NCBI GenBank assembly: GCA_017616445.1 | Contig: JAFZYE010000028.1 | Span: 1-55,810 of the forward strand | Reading direction: 5' to 3' | DNA: 55,810 nt | Origin: Bacteroidaceae bacterium | GTDB lineage: Bacteria; Bacteroidota; Bacteroidia; Bacteroidales; Bacteroidaceae | Part shown: piece after piece, positions 8,916 to 15,850 of the stretch | Numbering within the stretch: position 1 is the first letter of the stretch | Layout: each line of letters begins with the position of its first letter | The notes under the pieces: generated by a model | What the model saw: the letters and a program-made list of their open reading frames with translations, nothing else | Told to the model about the DNA's origin: nothing | The model's database searches: none | Translations under genes and position numbers: made by a program

Positions 8916-9443
8916 TTAGATAACCATGAGGGTCGTCAAATCAATGTCCTTAAAGAGGTCACGCCCATGCAGTCCCTCGTCAGTGATTTCAATGATGAAG
9001 TTCATATAGACCTTCTTGGGATGAAAATGTTGTACAAGTTTGTATGCAGCCTTCGCTGTACCACCTGTAGCCAACAAATCATCATGGATCAGTACGACAT
9101 CGTTTTCGTCAATGGAGTCTAAATGCATCTCGATGGTGTCAACCCCATATTCTTTTGAGAATGATTCCTTGATGACTGTTGCTGGAAGTTTGCCAGGCTT
9201 ACGTGCCAAGACAATACCACAACCCAATCTGCCAGCCAATGCTGAAGCCATCACAAACCCTCGACTTTCAATGCCGACAATTTTGGTGATACCCTTATCT
9301 TTGTAGAGTTCCTCCAATTCGTCGAGCATAATCTTTACACACTCCGCATTTTTGTAGAGAGTGGTCACATCACGGAAGTTGATTCCTTTCTTGGGGAAAT
9401 CTGGTATCGCACGCAGATTGTCCAATAGTACTTTGTTATTCAT
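8916..9443 (-). CDS. apt: Adenine phosphoribosyltransferase
   Basis: Apt salvages adenine to AMP with PRPP. The PRPP-binding motif VVLIHDDLLATGGTAKAA is intact, and IPDFPKKGINFRDVTTL at the N-terminus and GIESRGFVMASALA are typical of type I PRTases. The 175-aa length is standard. It sits between mnmG and uvrC on the same strand, separated from mnmG by a heptanucleotide repeat array. Confidence 0.97.
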   Translation of the reverse strand: MNNKVLLDNLRAIPDFPKKGINFRDVTTLYKNAECVKIMLDELEELYKDKGITKIVGIESRGFVMASALAGRLGCGIVLARKPGKLPATVIKESFSKEYGVDTIEMHLDSIDENDVVLIHDDLLATGGTAKAAYKLVQHFHPKKVYMNFIIEITDEGLHGRDLFKDIDLTTLMVI

Positions 9444-9474
9444 TTCTAAATAAACTTAGTCGAACTATAATTTC

Positions 9475-9530
9475 TTAATTCTTAACTCTTAATTCTTAAC
9501 TCTTAACTCTTAATTCTTAACTCTTAACCT
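9475..9530. repeat. Heptanucleotide tandem repeat (TTAAYTC x8)
   Basis: Eight units of exactly 7 bp (TTAATTC or TTAACTC, the last TTAACCT) fill most of the mnmG-apt gap and run into the mnmG stop codon at 9529-9531. Confidence 0.95.
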
Positions 9531-11415
9531 ACCTTCCCATCAGCACCAGCATCACATTGATGTCACAAGGTGAGACACCTGGGATGCGGCTTGCCTGGGC
9601 CAGTGTTTCTGGGTTGATGGCCGCGAGTTTCTGGCGAGCTTCGATGGTGATTTGGTTCATGTTCATGTAGTCGAACTTCCCCTGAATCTTGATATTCTCC
9701 AGTCGCAGCATCTTCTCAGCCACCATGTTTTCGCGTTCTATGTAGCCTTTGTACTTGATGCGTATCTCAGCAGCTTCGAGGATTTCTTCCTTCCGCTCCT
9801 TGATCTTGTCCATCTCGCTCTTGAGAGCTTTGATATGTGGAGCCAGATTCTCGATGGTGACATTGGGTCGTCCTAATAGGTCAACCAATTTGCAGCCACG
9901 TTCCAGTGGAGTGGTACCAATTTGGGTCAATGCATCGTTGATGAGGGCGGGTTTGATGGAGAAGTTCTGTGCGAACTCGATAAAATGCTCGATTTCATCG
10001 CGTTTCTTTACTAGATACTGGTAGCGCTCTTCTGATGCCAGTCCAAGTTTGTAGCTACGTTCCGTCAGGCGCATATCAGCATCGTCCTGACGCAACAGGA
10101 TGCGGTACTCTGCTCTCGAGGTGAACATACGATAGGGCTCATCCACTCCTTTCGTCACCAAGTCGTCAATCAGTACCCCTATATAGGCTTCGTTGCGTTT
10201 CAAGGTAAATGGTTCGCCTCCACCACATTTGAGGGCTGCGTTGATGCCAGCTATCAGTCCTTGTCCTGCCGCCTCTTCGTATCCTGTAGTGCCATTTACC
10301 TGACCAGCGAGGAATAGTCCCTCTACCACCTTCGACTCCAACGAGTGGGTCAGTTGGGTGGGGTCGAAGAAGTCGTACTCGATGGCGTAACCAGGACGGT
10401 ACACCACAAGGTTCCTTAGGGCAGGTATCTTCTTCAGCGCCTCGATCTGGATGTCCATTGGGAGGGACGATGAGAAGCCGTTGAGGTAGAGCTCGTTGGT
10501 CGTTTCGCCTTCTGGTTCCAAGAATAGTTGGTGCTCCTCCTTATCTGGGAAGGTATGCAGTTTGGTCTCGATGCTGGGACAGTAGCGAGGACCTATGCTC
10601 TGTATCTGTCCGTTGTAAAGGGGTGAGTCTGCCAATCCTGAACGTAGTATCTCATGTACTTCTTTGTTCGTCTTGAACATCCAGCAAGGGAGCTGCTGTA
10701 ACTTACGCGGCTCTGACATGAACGAGAAGCGGTGGAAGGTGTTGTCGCCATCCTGGATATCTACCTGTGAGAAGTCCACGCTCCGCTTGTCGATACGTAC
10801 AGGCGTTCCTGTCTTCATCCTTCCGCTACGGATGCCAAGTTTGGTGATGGATTCTGTCAAGCCGCTCACAGCAGGTTCTGCGATACGTCCACCTGCAATC
10901 TGCTTCCTTCCGATATGCATCAATCCATTGAGGAAGGTGCCAGCGGTAATGACCACACACTTCGCCCTCAGTTCAGCACCCCAAATGGTCTTGACACCTC
11001 TCACCTCTAACCTCTCACCTCTCACCTCTTCAACTTCTAGTTCGCACACCTGATCTTGCCAGATGTGTAGGTTGGGTGTGTTCTCCAGCACCTCGCGCCA
11101 AGCCCAGATGAACTTTCCTCTGTCGCACTGAGCACGAGGACTCCATACGGCAGGACCTTTCGAGAGGTTCAGCATACGGAACTGGATGGAGCAACGGTCA
11201 GTCACGATGCCCATCATACCACCCAGTGCATCGATCTCACGTACAATCTGACCCTTCGCAATACCACCTACAGCAGGATTGCACGACATCTGTGCAATCT
11301 TGTTCATATCCATCGTCACCAGACAGGTCTTGGCACCAAGACGAGCGGCAGCACATGCTGCCTCACATCCTGCATGTCCTGCTCCTACTACTATGACATC
11401 GTAATTCATTATCAT
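9529..11415 (-). CDS. mnmG: tRNA uridine-5-carboxymethylaminomethyl modification enzyme MnmG
   Basis: MnmG (GidA), with MnmE, modifies U34 of tRNAs reading NNA/NNG codons. The FAD dinucleotide motif VVGAGHAGCEAACAAARLGA (9-28), the SCNPAVGGIAKG motif, and the C-terminal helical domain ending ASRIPGVSPCDINVMLVLM are present. Length is 628 aa, normal. Residues about 129-141 (EEVRGERLEVRGV) are encoded by five 7-bp repeats (10996-11030), in a segment where homologues usually have a short variable turn. A CAAAnnTA promoter complement lies 9 bp upstream of the start. It is probably the first gene of the run mnmG-apt-uvrC-dtd-deoC. Confidence 0.97.
   Translation of the reverse strand: MIMNYDVIVVGAGHAGCEAACAAARLGAKTCLVTMDMNKIAQMSCNPAVGGIAKGQIVREIDALGGMMGIVTDRCSIQFRMLNLSKGPAVWSPRAQCDRGKFIWAWREVLENTPNLHIWQDQVCELEVEEVRGERLEVRGVKTIWGAELRAKCVVITAGTFLNGLMHIGRKQIAGGRIAEPAVSGLTESITKLGIRSGRMKTGTPVRIDKRSVDFSQVDIQDGDNTFHRFSFMSEPRKLQQLPCWMFKTNKEVHEILRSGLADSPLYNGQIQSIGPRYCPSIETKLHTFPDKEEHQLFLEPEGETTNELYLNGFSSSLPMDIQIEALKKIPALRNLVVYRPGYAIEYDFFDPTQLTHSLESKVVEGLFLAGQVNGTTGYEEAAGQGLIAGINAALKCGGGEPFTLKRNEAYIGVLIDDLVTKGVDEPYRMFTSRAEYRILLRQDDADMRLTERSYKLGLASEERYQYLVKKRDEIEHFIEFAQNFSIKPALINDALTQIGTTPLERGCKLVDLLGRPNVTIENLAPHIKALKSEMDKIKERKEEILEAAEIRIKYKGYIERENMVAEKMLRLENIKIQGKFDYMNMNQITIEARQKLAAINPETLAQASRIPGVSPCDINVMLVLMGR
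10996..11030. repeat. Heptanucleotide repeat inside mnmG (ACCTCTM x5)
   Basis: Five consecutive 7-bp units (ACCTCTC, ACCTCTA, ACCTCTC, ACCTCTC, ACCTCTT) lie within the coding sequence. Read in the other phase they are TNAMCTC, the same family as TTAAYTC/TTACCTC units elsewhere in the window. Confidence 0.9.
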
Positions 11416-11423
11416 TTCGGCAG

Positions 11424-11431
11424 CAAAGTTA
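11424..11431 (-). promoter_or_regulatory. Predicted mnmG promoter -7 box
   Basis: CAAAGTTA on the plus strand is TAACTTTG on the minus strand, matching the Bacteroidetes TAnnTTTG -7 consensus, 9 bp before the mnmG start codon. Confidence 0.6.
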
Positions 11432-11481
11432 CGAAATATATTTTAATTATGAGTGATGATTTTAGAAATATTATACAAACA

Positions 11482-11513
11482 AAAGGTGCACGAACGATTG
11501 TTCGAGCACCTTT
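11482..11513 (-). terminator. Intrinsic terminator-like hairpin downstream of blaR1-like gene
   Basis: The stem AAAGGTGC-x-CGAAC is closed by GTTCG-x-GCACCTTT around a GATT loop (about 13 pairs plus one mismatch). On the plus side it is followed by a T-rich tract; on the minus side by TTGTTTG. It shares 29 of 33 positions with the hairpin at 26959-26991. Confidence 0.65.
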
Positions 11514-11596
11514 GCTTTTTTCTTTTCCCCCAAAGGACTTACATTTTTTAATTTTTCAATTTTTACATTTTCCTATAGAGGGGTAGGCTGGGTCTT

Positions 11597-13405
11597 TTAC
11601 TTCATCAGCTTGAAACTGATAGGAATGGTCATCTCTGTTTCGAAACGCAACCCATTGCGACGGCTGGGTTCCCAACGCGACATGCTACGTACCAAATGGA
11701 TGGCTTCTTCCTTCAGGGCTTCAATTGCATTGTAGTAAGCTTTCATCGTCTCGACAGCTTCTGGGTCATATTCGTCTGCTGCCTTGCTGACTTCTGCAGT
11801 TACCAATGGAGAAGAGGAACTACATTCGACTACTCTGGCAGAGGAAACCAATCCCGTCTTGCCGACTGTGAATTCCACGATGATGTCTGCTTCTACTTGG
11901 TTCTCCTTTGCAATGACAGGATACCTCAGGTTCATGTTTATATACTCCCTAAGGGCTTCTGCGCCTCCTGGATAAGCCGCCATCTTTTCCACAACTTGGA
12001 AAGTGCCGTCTTGAGGCAAGGCTTCGTCCTTGAAGTGTGAGTTTTCCTCCCTTATCGCATTGGCTGCTGTGTACACTGTCGCCCCATCGAGTTTTGCATT
12101 ATGTTTCAGGGTGACGTTCAACTCTTTGTCCTTGATGTCCAACGTTTGTGTGGCAAAGCCAGGACAAGACACAGTCAGCTTATGCTGAGGGTTGACCAAC
12201 TTGAAGGCGAAATCGCCATTCAGGTCGCTCACTGCATGGGCTACGATACGACCAAACTCATCTTTTTCAAAGATATTCACCATCATCAACGGCATATTTT
12301 TGTCGTCTGTGACACAACCTGTGACCATTTCGCCAGGCTTCACATCATCGATGGCTTCGATTGGTTCTACCTCTTCCACAGGTGTAGGACCCTGTGGTTC
12401 AGTGAGTTCGCTCTCTTCTGCTTCAGCAGTGAGTGCTTCGACTATAGGCCTTTCAATAATTTTAACACTACTGTCCACCACTTCTTTCAAGGCCTCTTTT
12501 GGTTTCGAGAACGCTGTAAGCGCAATGCCTACGAGCGGAATGGTGACTGCAATCCACATCATGCGCCACCAATGTGACTGATTCTTCTTCATCATAATAA
12601 TTCTTTTTTTAATGTTAAGATTAAACGAACTGGCAAGAGCGTAGGCCTCCGCTCCAACTGTCCGCAGTACTAATAATCGCTGATAGTCGCGACTCTGAAT
12701 GTGATAATGATTGATCACTTCATCATCTGCCTCATATTCGTGAACTACCTTTATTTCTTTCATGATAAACCAACATACAGGGTTGACCAATGTACACAAC
12801 AGGAGGAACACCAAATCCAGGTGATGCATCAGCACGATGTGCGACAGCTCATGGCGCATACTGGCACGACGGGCAAAGCCGTTCTCCTTGTTTGAGATGA
12901 CCATATAGTTCATCCAGCTGAATGGTCCGTATTCTTCGTCGTGTACCACCAGTCGTATCCAACGACCCACTCTCCTTGTGCGCTTTCCTCTGAGGAACAG
13001 CAGCATCTTCACAAACGACCTCATCCATCCCACTACCTGTATAGCTATATAAATAAGGTATGTGATAGCGATAGCGAGGAAAACTTTCTGGGAAGTTGAA
13101 AGTTGAGAATTGACAGTTGAAAGTTGTTCTTGCGTCTCAGCTACTTGCATCTGAAGGGTTTCGACTACAGGCAAGGGCGCCAGCTCTTCTGTATTCAGAC
13201 GGCACACCTCTGCGATGGGTTCCATCTCTTCGTTGGTGGTGATATGAATCATAGGCAGCAAAGCAGCTACGACCACACTGCCCAAGAGGAACAAGCGGTT
13301 AAAACGATGGAATGTACTGCCGCTGAAGCACATCTTGTACAGCAGCAGGAATGCTGAGAGACACAATGCCCATTCGAGAATATATATTACAAAACTACCC
13401 ATCAC
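11597..13405 (-). CDS. BlaR1-like M56 metallopeptidase sensor with carboxypeptidase-regulatory and TonB C-terminal domains
   Basis: The 602-aa membrane protein starts with three or four spans (about 5-22, 37-55, 108-127 and one near 285-305). The cytoplasmic M56 zinc peptidase has RHELSHIVLMHH, with His185, Glu186 and His189. BlaR1 homologues cleave the BlaI repressor when triggered. In place of a penicillin-binding sensor, the outer part has a CarboxypepD_reg-like beta domain (about 355-430, VTGCVTDDKNMPLMMVNIFE) and a TonB C-terminal domain (about 465-602, YPGGAEALREYINMNLRYP). Residues about 95-106 (QLSTVNSQLSTS) come from a 7-bp repeat array. The blaI-like gene lies 81 bp upstream on the same strand. 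Confidence 0.88.
   Translation of the reverse strand: MMGSFVIYILEWALCLSAFLLLYKMCFSGSTFHRFNRLFLLGSVVVAALLPMIHITTNEEMEPIAEVCRLNTEELAPLPVVETLQMQVAETQEQLSTVNSQLSTSQKVFLAIAITYLIYIAIQVVGWMRSFVKMLLFLRGKRTRRVGRWIRLVVHDEEYGPFSWMNYMVISNKENGFARRASMRHELSHIVLMHHLDLVFLLLCTLVNPVCWFIMKEIKVVHEYEADDEVINHYHIQSRDYQRLLVLRTVGAEAYALASSFNLNIKKRIIMMKKNQSHWWRMMWIAVTIPLVGIALTAFSKPKEALKEVVDSSVKIIERPIVEALTAEAEESELTEPQGPTPVEEVEPIEAIDDVKPGEMVTGCVTDDKNMPLMMVNIFEKDEFGRIVAHAVSDLNGDFAFKLVNPQHKLTVSCPGFATQTLDIKDKELNVTLKHNAKLDGATVYTAANAIREENSHFKDEALPQDGTFQVVEKMAAYPGGAEALREYINMNLRYPVIAKENQVEADIIVEFTVGKTGLVSSARVVECSSSSPLVTAEVSKAADEYDPEAVETMKAYYNAIEALKEEAIHLVRSMSRWEPSRRNGLRFETEMTIPISFKLMK
13093..13127. repeat. Heptanucleotide repeat inside the blaR1-like gene (NARTTGA x5)
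   Basis: Five 7-bp units (AAGTTGA, AAGTTGA, GAATTGA, CAGTTGA, AAGTTGT) with exact period lie in frame in coding DNA. They encode the periplasmic or linker segment before the third membrane span. Confidence 0.9.
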
Positions 13406-13486
13406 TTTGATTTACTATTTGACAATTTACTATTTACTATTTTACTTCAATTTTTACATTTTACATTCTACATTTTCCATTTTTTA

Positions 13487-13843
13487 CTACCCCTCCACCA
13501 TCTTTATCAACTCCTTCAACTCGTCCACACTCACGTCATGCTCTTTCACCAGATTCGAGATGAAACTCATGTACGAGCCTCCAAACAGTTTGTTGACATT
13601 ATCCTTGTTGATGGCATTGATATACTGTTCGCGCGTTACCGCTGCATCGTACAAGTAGAACTTTGGACTTAACTCTTTATGCGAAATCATGCCGTGCATC
13701 TCCAATCTGCGCACGTATGTGGCAATTGTATTGAAGTGAGCAGCAGGCCCTGGGAGGTAGTTGATGAGGTCGCGAATCGATTGCTCGCCATGCTCCCACA
13801 GGGTTTCCATGATTGTCAGTTCTTTATCTGTCAGTTTCTTCAT
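13487..13843 (-). CDS. BlaI/MecI/CopY-family transcriptional repressor
   Basis: The 118-aa winged-helix repressor begins KKLTDKELTIMETLWEHGEQSIRDL and has the recognition-helix region AAHFNTIATYVRRLEMHGMI. Its C-terminal dimerisation part (VTREQYINAINKDNVNKLF) contains the region that BlaR1-type peptidases usually cut. It is followed by the blaR1-like sensor and preceded by a TACAnnnTGTA palindrome, so autoregulation is likely. The regulated function beyond the pair itself is not visible; no beta-lactamase is nearby. Confidence 0.92.
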   Translation of the reverse strand: MKKLTDKELTIMETLWEHGEQSIRDLINYLPGPAAHFNTIATYVRRLEMHGMISHKELSPKFYLYDAAVTREQYINAINKDNVNKLFGGSYMSFISNLVKEHDVSVDELKELIKMVEG

Positions 13844-13872
13844 CGTCTTGTTTTTTTTAGTTCCGCTACAAA

Positions 13873-13893
13873 GTAACTACATTTTGTAGTAAC
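13873..13893. promoter_or_regulatory. Predicted BlaI-type operator
   Basis: An inverted repeat with core ACTACATTTTGTAGT (13876-13890; outer arms GTAACTACA / TGTAGTAAC) lies 30-50 bp upstream of the repressor start. BlaI/MecI operators have a TACA...TGTA core, so this is a good candidate for autoregulation. Confidence 0.6.
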
Positions 13894-14040
13894 CACCAAA
13901 TATTTTAAAACTAATTAACATTATTTGTGTAGTTGTTAACAATGCGTTGCGTTCTCTATTCCCTCATTTTTTTCTTTATCTCAGGCAATCTTTGTTTATG
14001 AGCTTCGTCTAATTTTTTCTAATCCCTAATACTTTTTCTT

Positions 14041-14124
14041 GTTCGTGGGCCACGAACACAGGTTCGCAGCCCACGAACACAGGTTCGAGCCCCACGAACC
14101 AGTGTTCGTCGTCCTTGAACAACA
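14041..14124. repeat. Array 1 of four palindromes at 21-bp period
   Basis: GTTCG starts at 14041, 14062, 14083 and 14104, exactly 21 bp apart. Each unit is a 17-bp imperfect palindrome (the first, GTTCGTGGGCCACGAAC, is perfect around one central base) plus a 4-bp linker. It is about 80% identical to array 2 at 32161-32244 (my hand count, 17 differences in 84). The rest of the 13844-14251 gap holds the BlaI operator, AT-rich sequence and the sigma-factor promoter. Confidence 0.92.
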
Positions 14125-14227
14125 TTTTCCCTTAATAACGTCAACAATTCTCTTTAGGCCTTATAACTTTTTTTCATGGCAGTAAAAAAATAGGACATTC
14201 GAGGGTGCGTTTTCAGAGAAAAAACGT

Positions 14228-14235
14228 TATCTTTG
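14228..14235 (+). promoter_or_regulatory. Predicted ECF sigma gene promoter -7 box
   Basis: TATCTTTG matches TAnnTTTG and is followed by a transcript start expected about 14241, giving a leader of only about 10 nt before the start codon. Confidence 0.65.
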
Positions 14236-14251
14236 CAGAAAAGTATCAAAT

Positions 14252-14776
14252 TTGGTGTCAGAACGTTCGACATACAAACAGGAAGTAGAGTCTTTCGAGC
14301 GTATTGTGAGAGGTCTGCGTGAGCGGATGGTGACAACAGCAATGGGCTATCTGCACGATGCAGAGGAAGCAGAAGATGCGGTGCAGGAAGCATTGATGCG
14401 GAGCTGGATCACACGAAAGAGACTCGAAACGATCGATGAATTGCCGGCTTTTGCCATGCGAACTGTACGGAACATCTGTATCGACAGACTTCGCAGGCAG
14501 GTTAATCGCAAGCAGACATCGGCTGAATGTATTGTGACTCCTGATGATGCACCCATCGCAGATACGAAGATGATGCTGCAGGAGCAGCAGGCGAGGATGA
14601 TGAAGTGCCTGATGCAATTGCCACCAAGCTTGCGAGCTGTCATTCAGTTGAAAGGAATTGACGACCTGTCGTATCAGGAGATAGCTGCCATCCTGGGCAC
14701 CACAGAGGCAGTTGTCCGCTCGAAAGTGTCGAAAGCAAGGCAGCGATTGTGGGAGATGTATAGAAGGACCCCCTAA
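14252..14776 (+). CDS. ECF-type RNA polymerase sigma factor
   Basis: The 174-aa protein has sigma region 2 (MGYLHDAEEAEDAVQEALMR, about 31-50) and region 4 (IDDLSYQEIAAILGTTEAVV, about 138-157). It most likely directs transcription of the genes that follow. The start is not ATG: adjacent TTG (14252) and GTG (14255) codons are candidates, just after a TATCTTTG promoter box. The last codons and stop (Thr-Pro-TAA) lie inside a dispersed C/G-run palindrome, so the original C-terminus may have been altered. The next gene, 47 bp downstream, encodes a probable membrane-bound regulator. Confidence 0.9.
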   Translation: MVSERSTYKQEVESFERIVRGLRERMVTTAMGYLHDAEEAEDAVQEALMRSWITRKRLETIDELPAFAMRTVRNICIDRLRRQVNRKQTSAECIVTPDDAPIADTKMMLQEQQARMMKCLMQLPPSLRAVIQLKGIDDLSYQEIAAILGTTEAVVRSKVSKARQRLWEMYRRTP

Positions 14777-14793
14777 CCCCCTTTAGGGGGAAT
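14767..14793. repeat. C/G-run palindromic repeat, copy a
   Basis: A 27-bp element (GACCCCCTAA + CCCCCTTTAGGGGG + AAT) is identical to 18457-18483. It provides the stop codon of the sigma factor at 14774-14776. Confidence 0.92.
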
Positions 14794-14823
14794 GAGTAAC
14801 GTGATAACTTCTAACAGAAATTT

Positions 14824-15795
14824 ATGAATGATGACTTAAATAGAATCAAACAGTTGTTGAAGCTATACGACGAGGCAAAGACAACAGATGCAGAAGAGGC
14901 TGAATTGGCAGACTTCTTCCGCACAGTTACTGATATTCCTGAGGACTTGCAGGACTATGCTGTGCTGTTCTCTGTGCTTGACTCTGCTGACACCTTATTT
15001 AATGATAAGGAACTGGAGGTGAAGCCACAGAAGACTACACACAAATGGTGGTGGGCTGCTGGTATCGCTGCCGCAATCATCGTGGTTATAGGTCTTTTCT
15101 TATGGAGCAACGACACAAAAGAGAAGGTGATGCCAAATCGTGCAAGCGTGAACCCTACTTTGTCTGCACACGACACTACGGAATATGTGACAGACCCTCC
15201 AATGCCTGTCGTTTCGCAAGAAGTGACGAATCAGGTGGCTGAAGCGAGGGAAGTCACTATTGCCCAGAACAAAGGATGGAACAGACAGCTAAGGGCAAGG
15301 TTTTTTGATCAGCTGACGGAATTGATGTATGCTGACCGCCAAGTAGAACGCATTGATGAAGCCTGTGAGGACAAGAAGGGTGTATATCTACCACTCATCA
15401 GAGATGCAAGAATCATAGCCGACAACTCGACGGTAGATGCGCTGATAGCTGAGTTCTTGAAAGCAGCTGTCTCTGCCGATACGTTCGTCAGTTTTGAGGA
15501 TTCCTTGCGGTATATGGCCTTCATCTATGGGGGGAAGGTGTCGCAAACACGTCCCTATCATAGCGATTACTTCGACTGGGAATTAGAGCGGAAGAGTGTG
15601 TTCAACTTCCTTGTATCCGATACAGCATCTTCTGCCTGGTGGGCAGAACTGCATGTCTATCCTAACACCATCTATAACACCAAAGCCGAACTGCATATCC
15701 ACTCTGTTGACAAGTTCTATGCGAAGGACGGCATCAAGATACAGATAGACCGCCAGTATGTTCTGGAAACAGCTTGCGATTCAGATGGGAAATAA
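14824..15795 (+). CDS. Putative anti-sigma factor, single-pass membrane protein
   Basis: The 323-aa protein has a cytoplasmic N-terminal helical region (about 1-75) with LYDEAKTTDAEEAELADFF, reminiscent of FecR-type anti-sigma N-termini. One membrane span follows (about 77-95, WWAAGIAAAIIVVIGLFLW), then a long, presumably periplasmic part of unknown fold (about 100-323). Position directly behind an ECF sigma gene supports an anti-sigma role (inference). No family was recognised for the C-terminal part, which contains an FFDQLTELMYADRQVERID segment and an aromatic-rich end. It is probably co-transcribed with the DUF4419 gene 55 bp downstream. Confidence 0.65.
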   Translation: MNDDLNRIKQLLKLYDEAKTTDAEEAELADFFRTVTDIPEDLQDYAVLFSVLDSADTLFNDKELEVKPQKTTHKWWWAAGIAAAIIVVIGLFLWSNDTKEKVMPNRASVNPTLSAHDTTEYVTDPPMPVVSQEVTNQVAEAREVTIAQNKGWNRQLRARFFDQLTELMYADRQVERIDEACEDKKGVYLPLIRDARIIADNSTVDALIAEFLKAAVSADTFVSFEDSLRYMAFIYGGKVSQTRPYHSDYFDWELERKSVFNFLVSDTASSAWWAELHVYPNTIYNTKAELHIHSVDKFYAKDGIKIQIDRQYVLETACDSDGK

Positions 15796-15850
15796 ACGAA
15801 AGAAAGGAAGAAATATCAAATTGAAGTGAATAACTAAAACTGAATAGAAT

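Noticed and set aside
14041-14124. Palindrome array considered as a CRISPR array
   Set aside because: The units are adjacent with 4-bp linkers, there are no unique spacers, and no cas genes are present.
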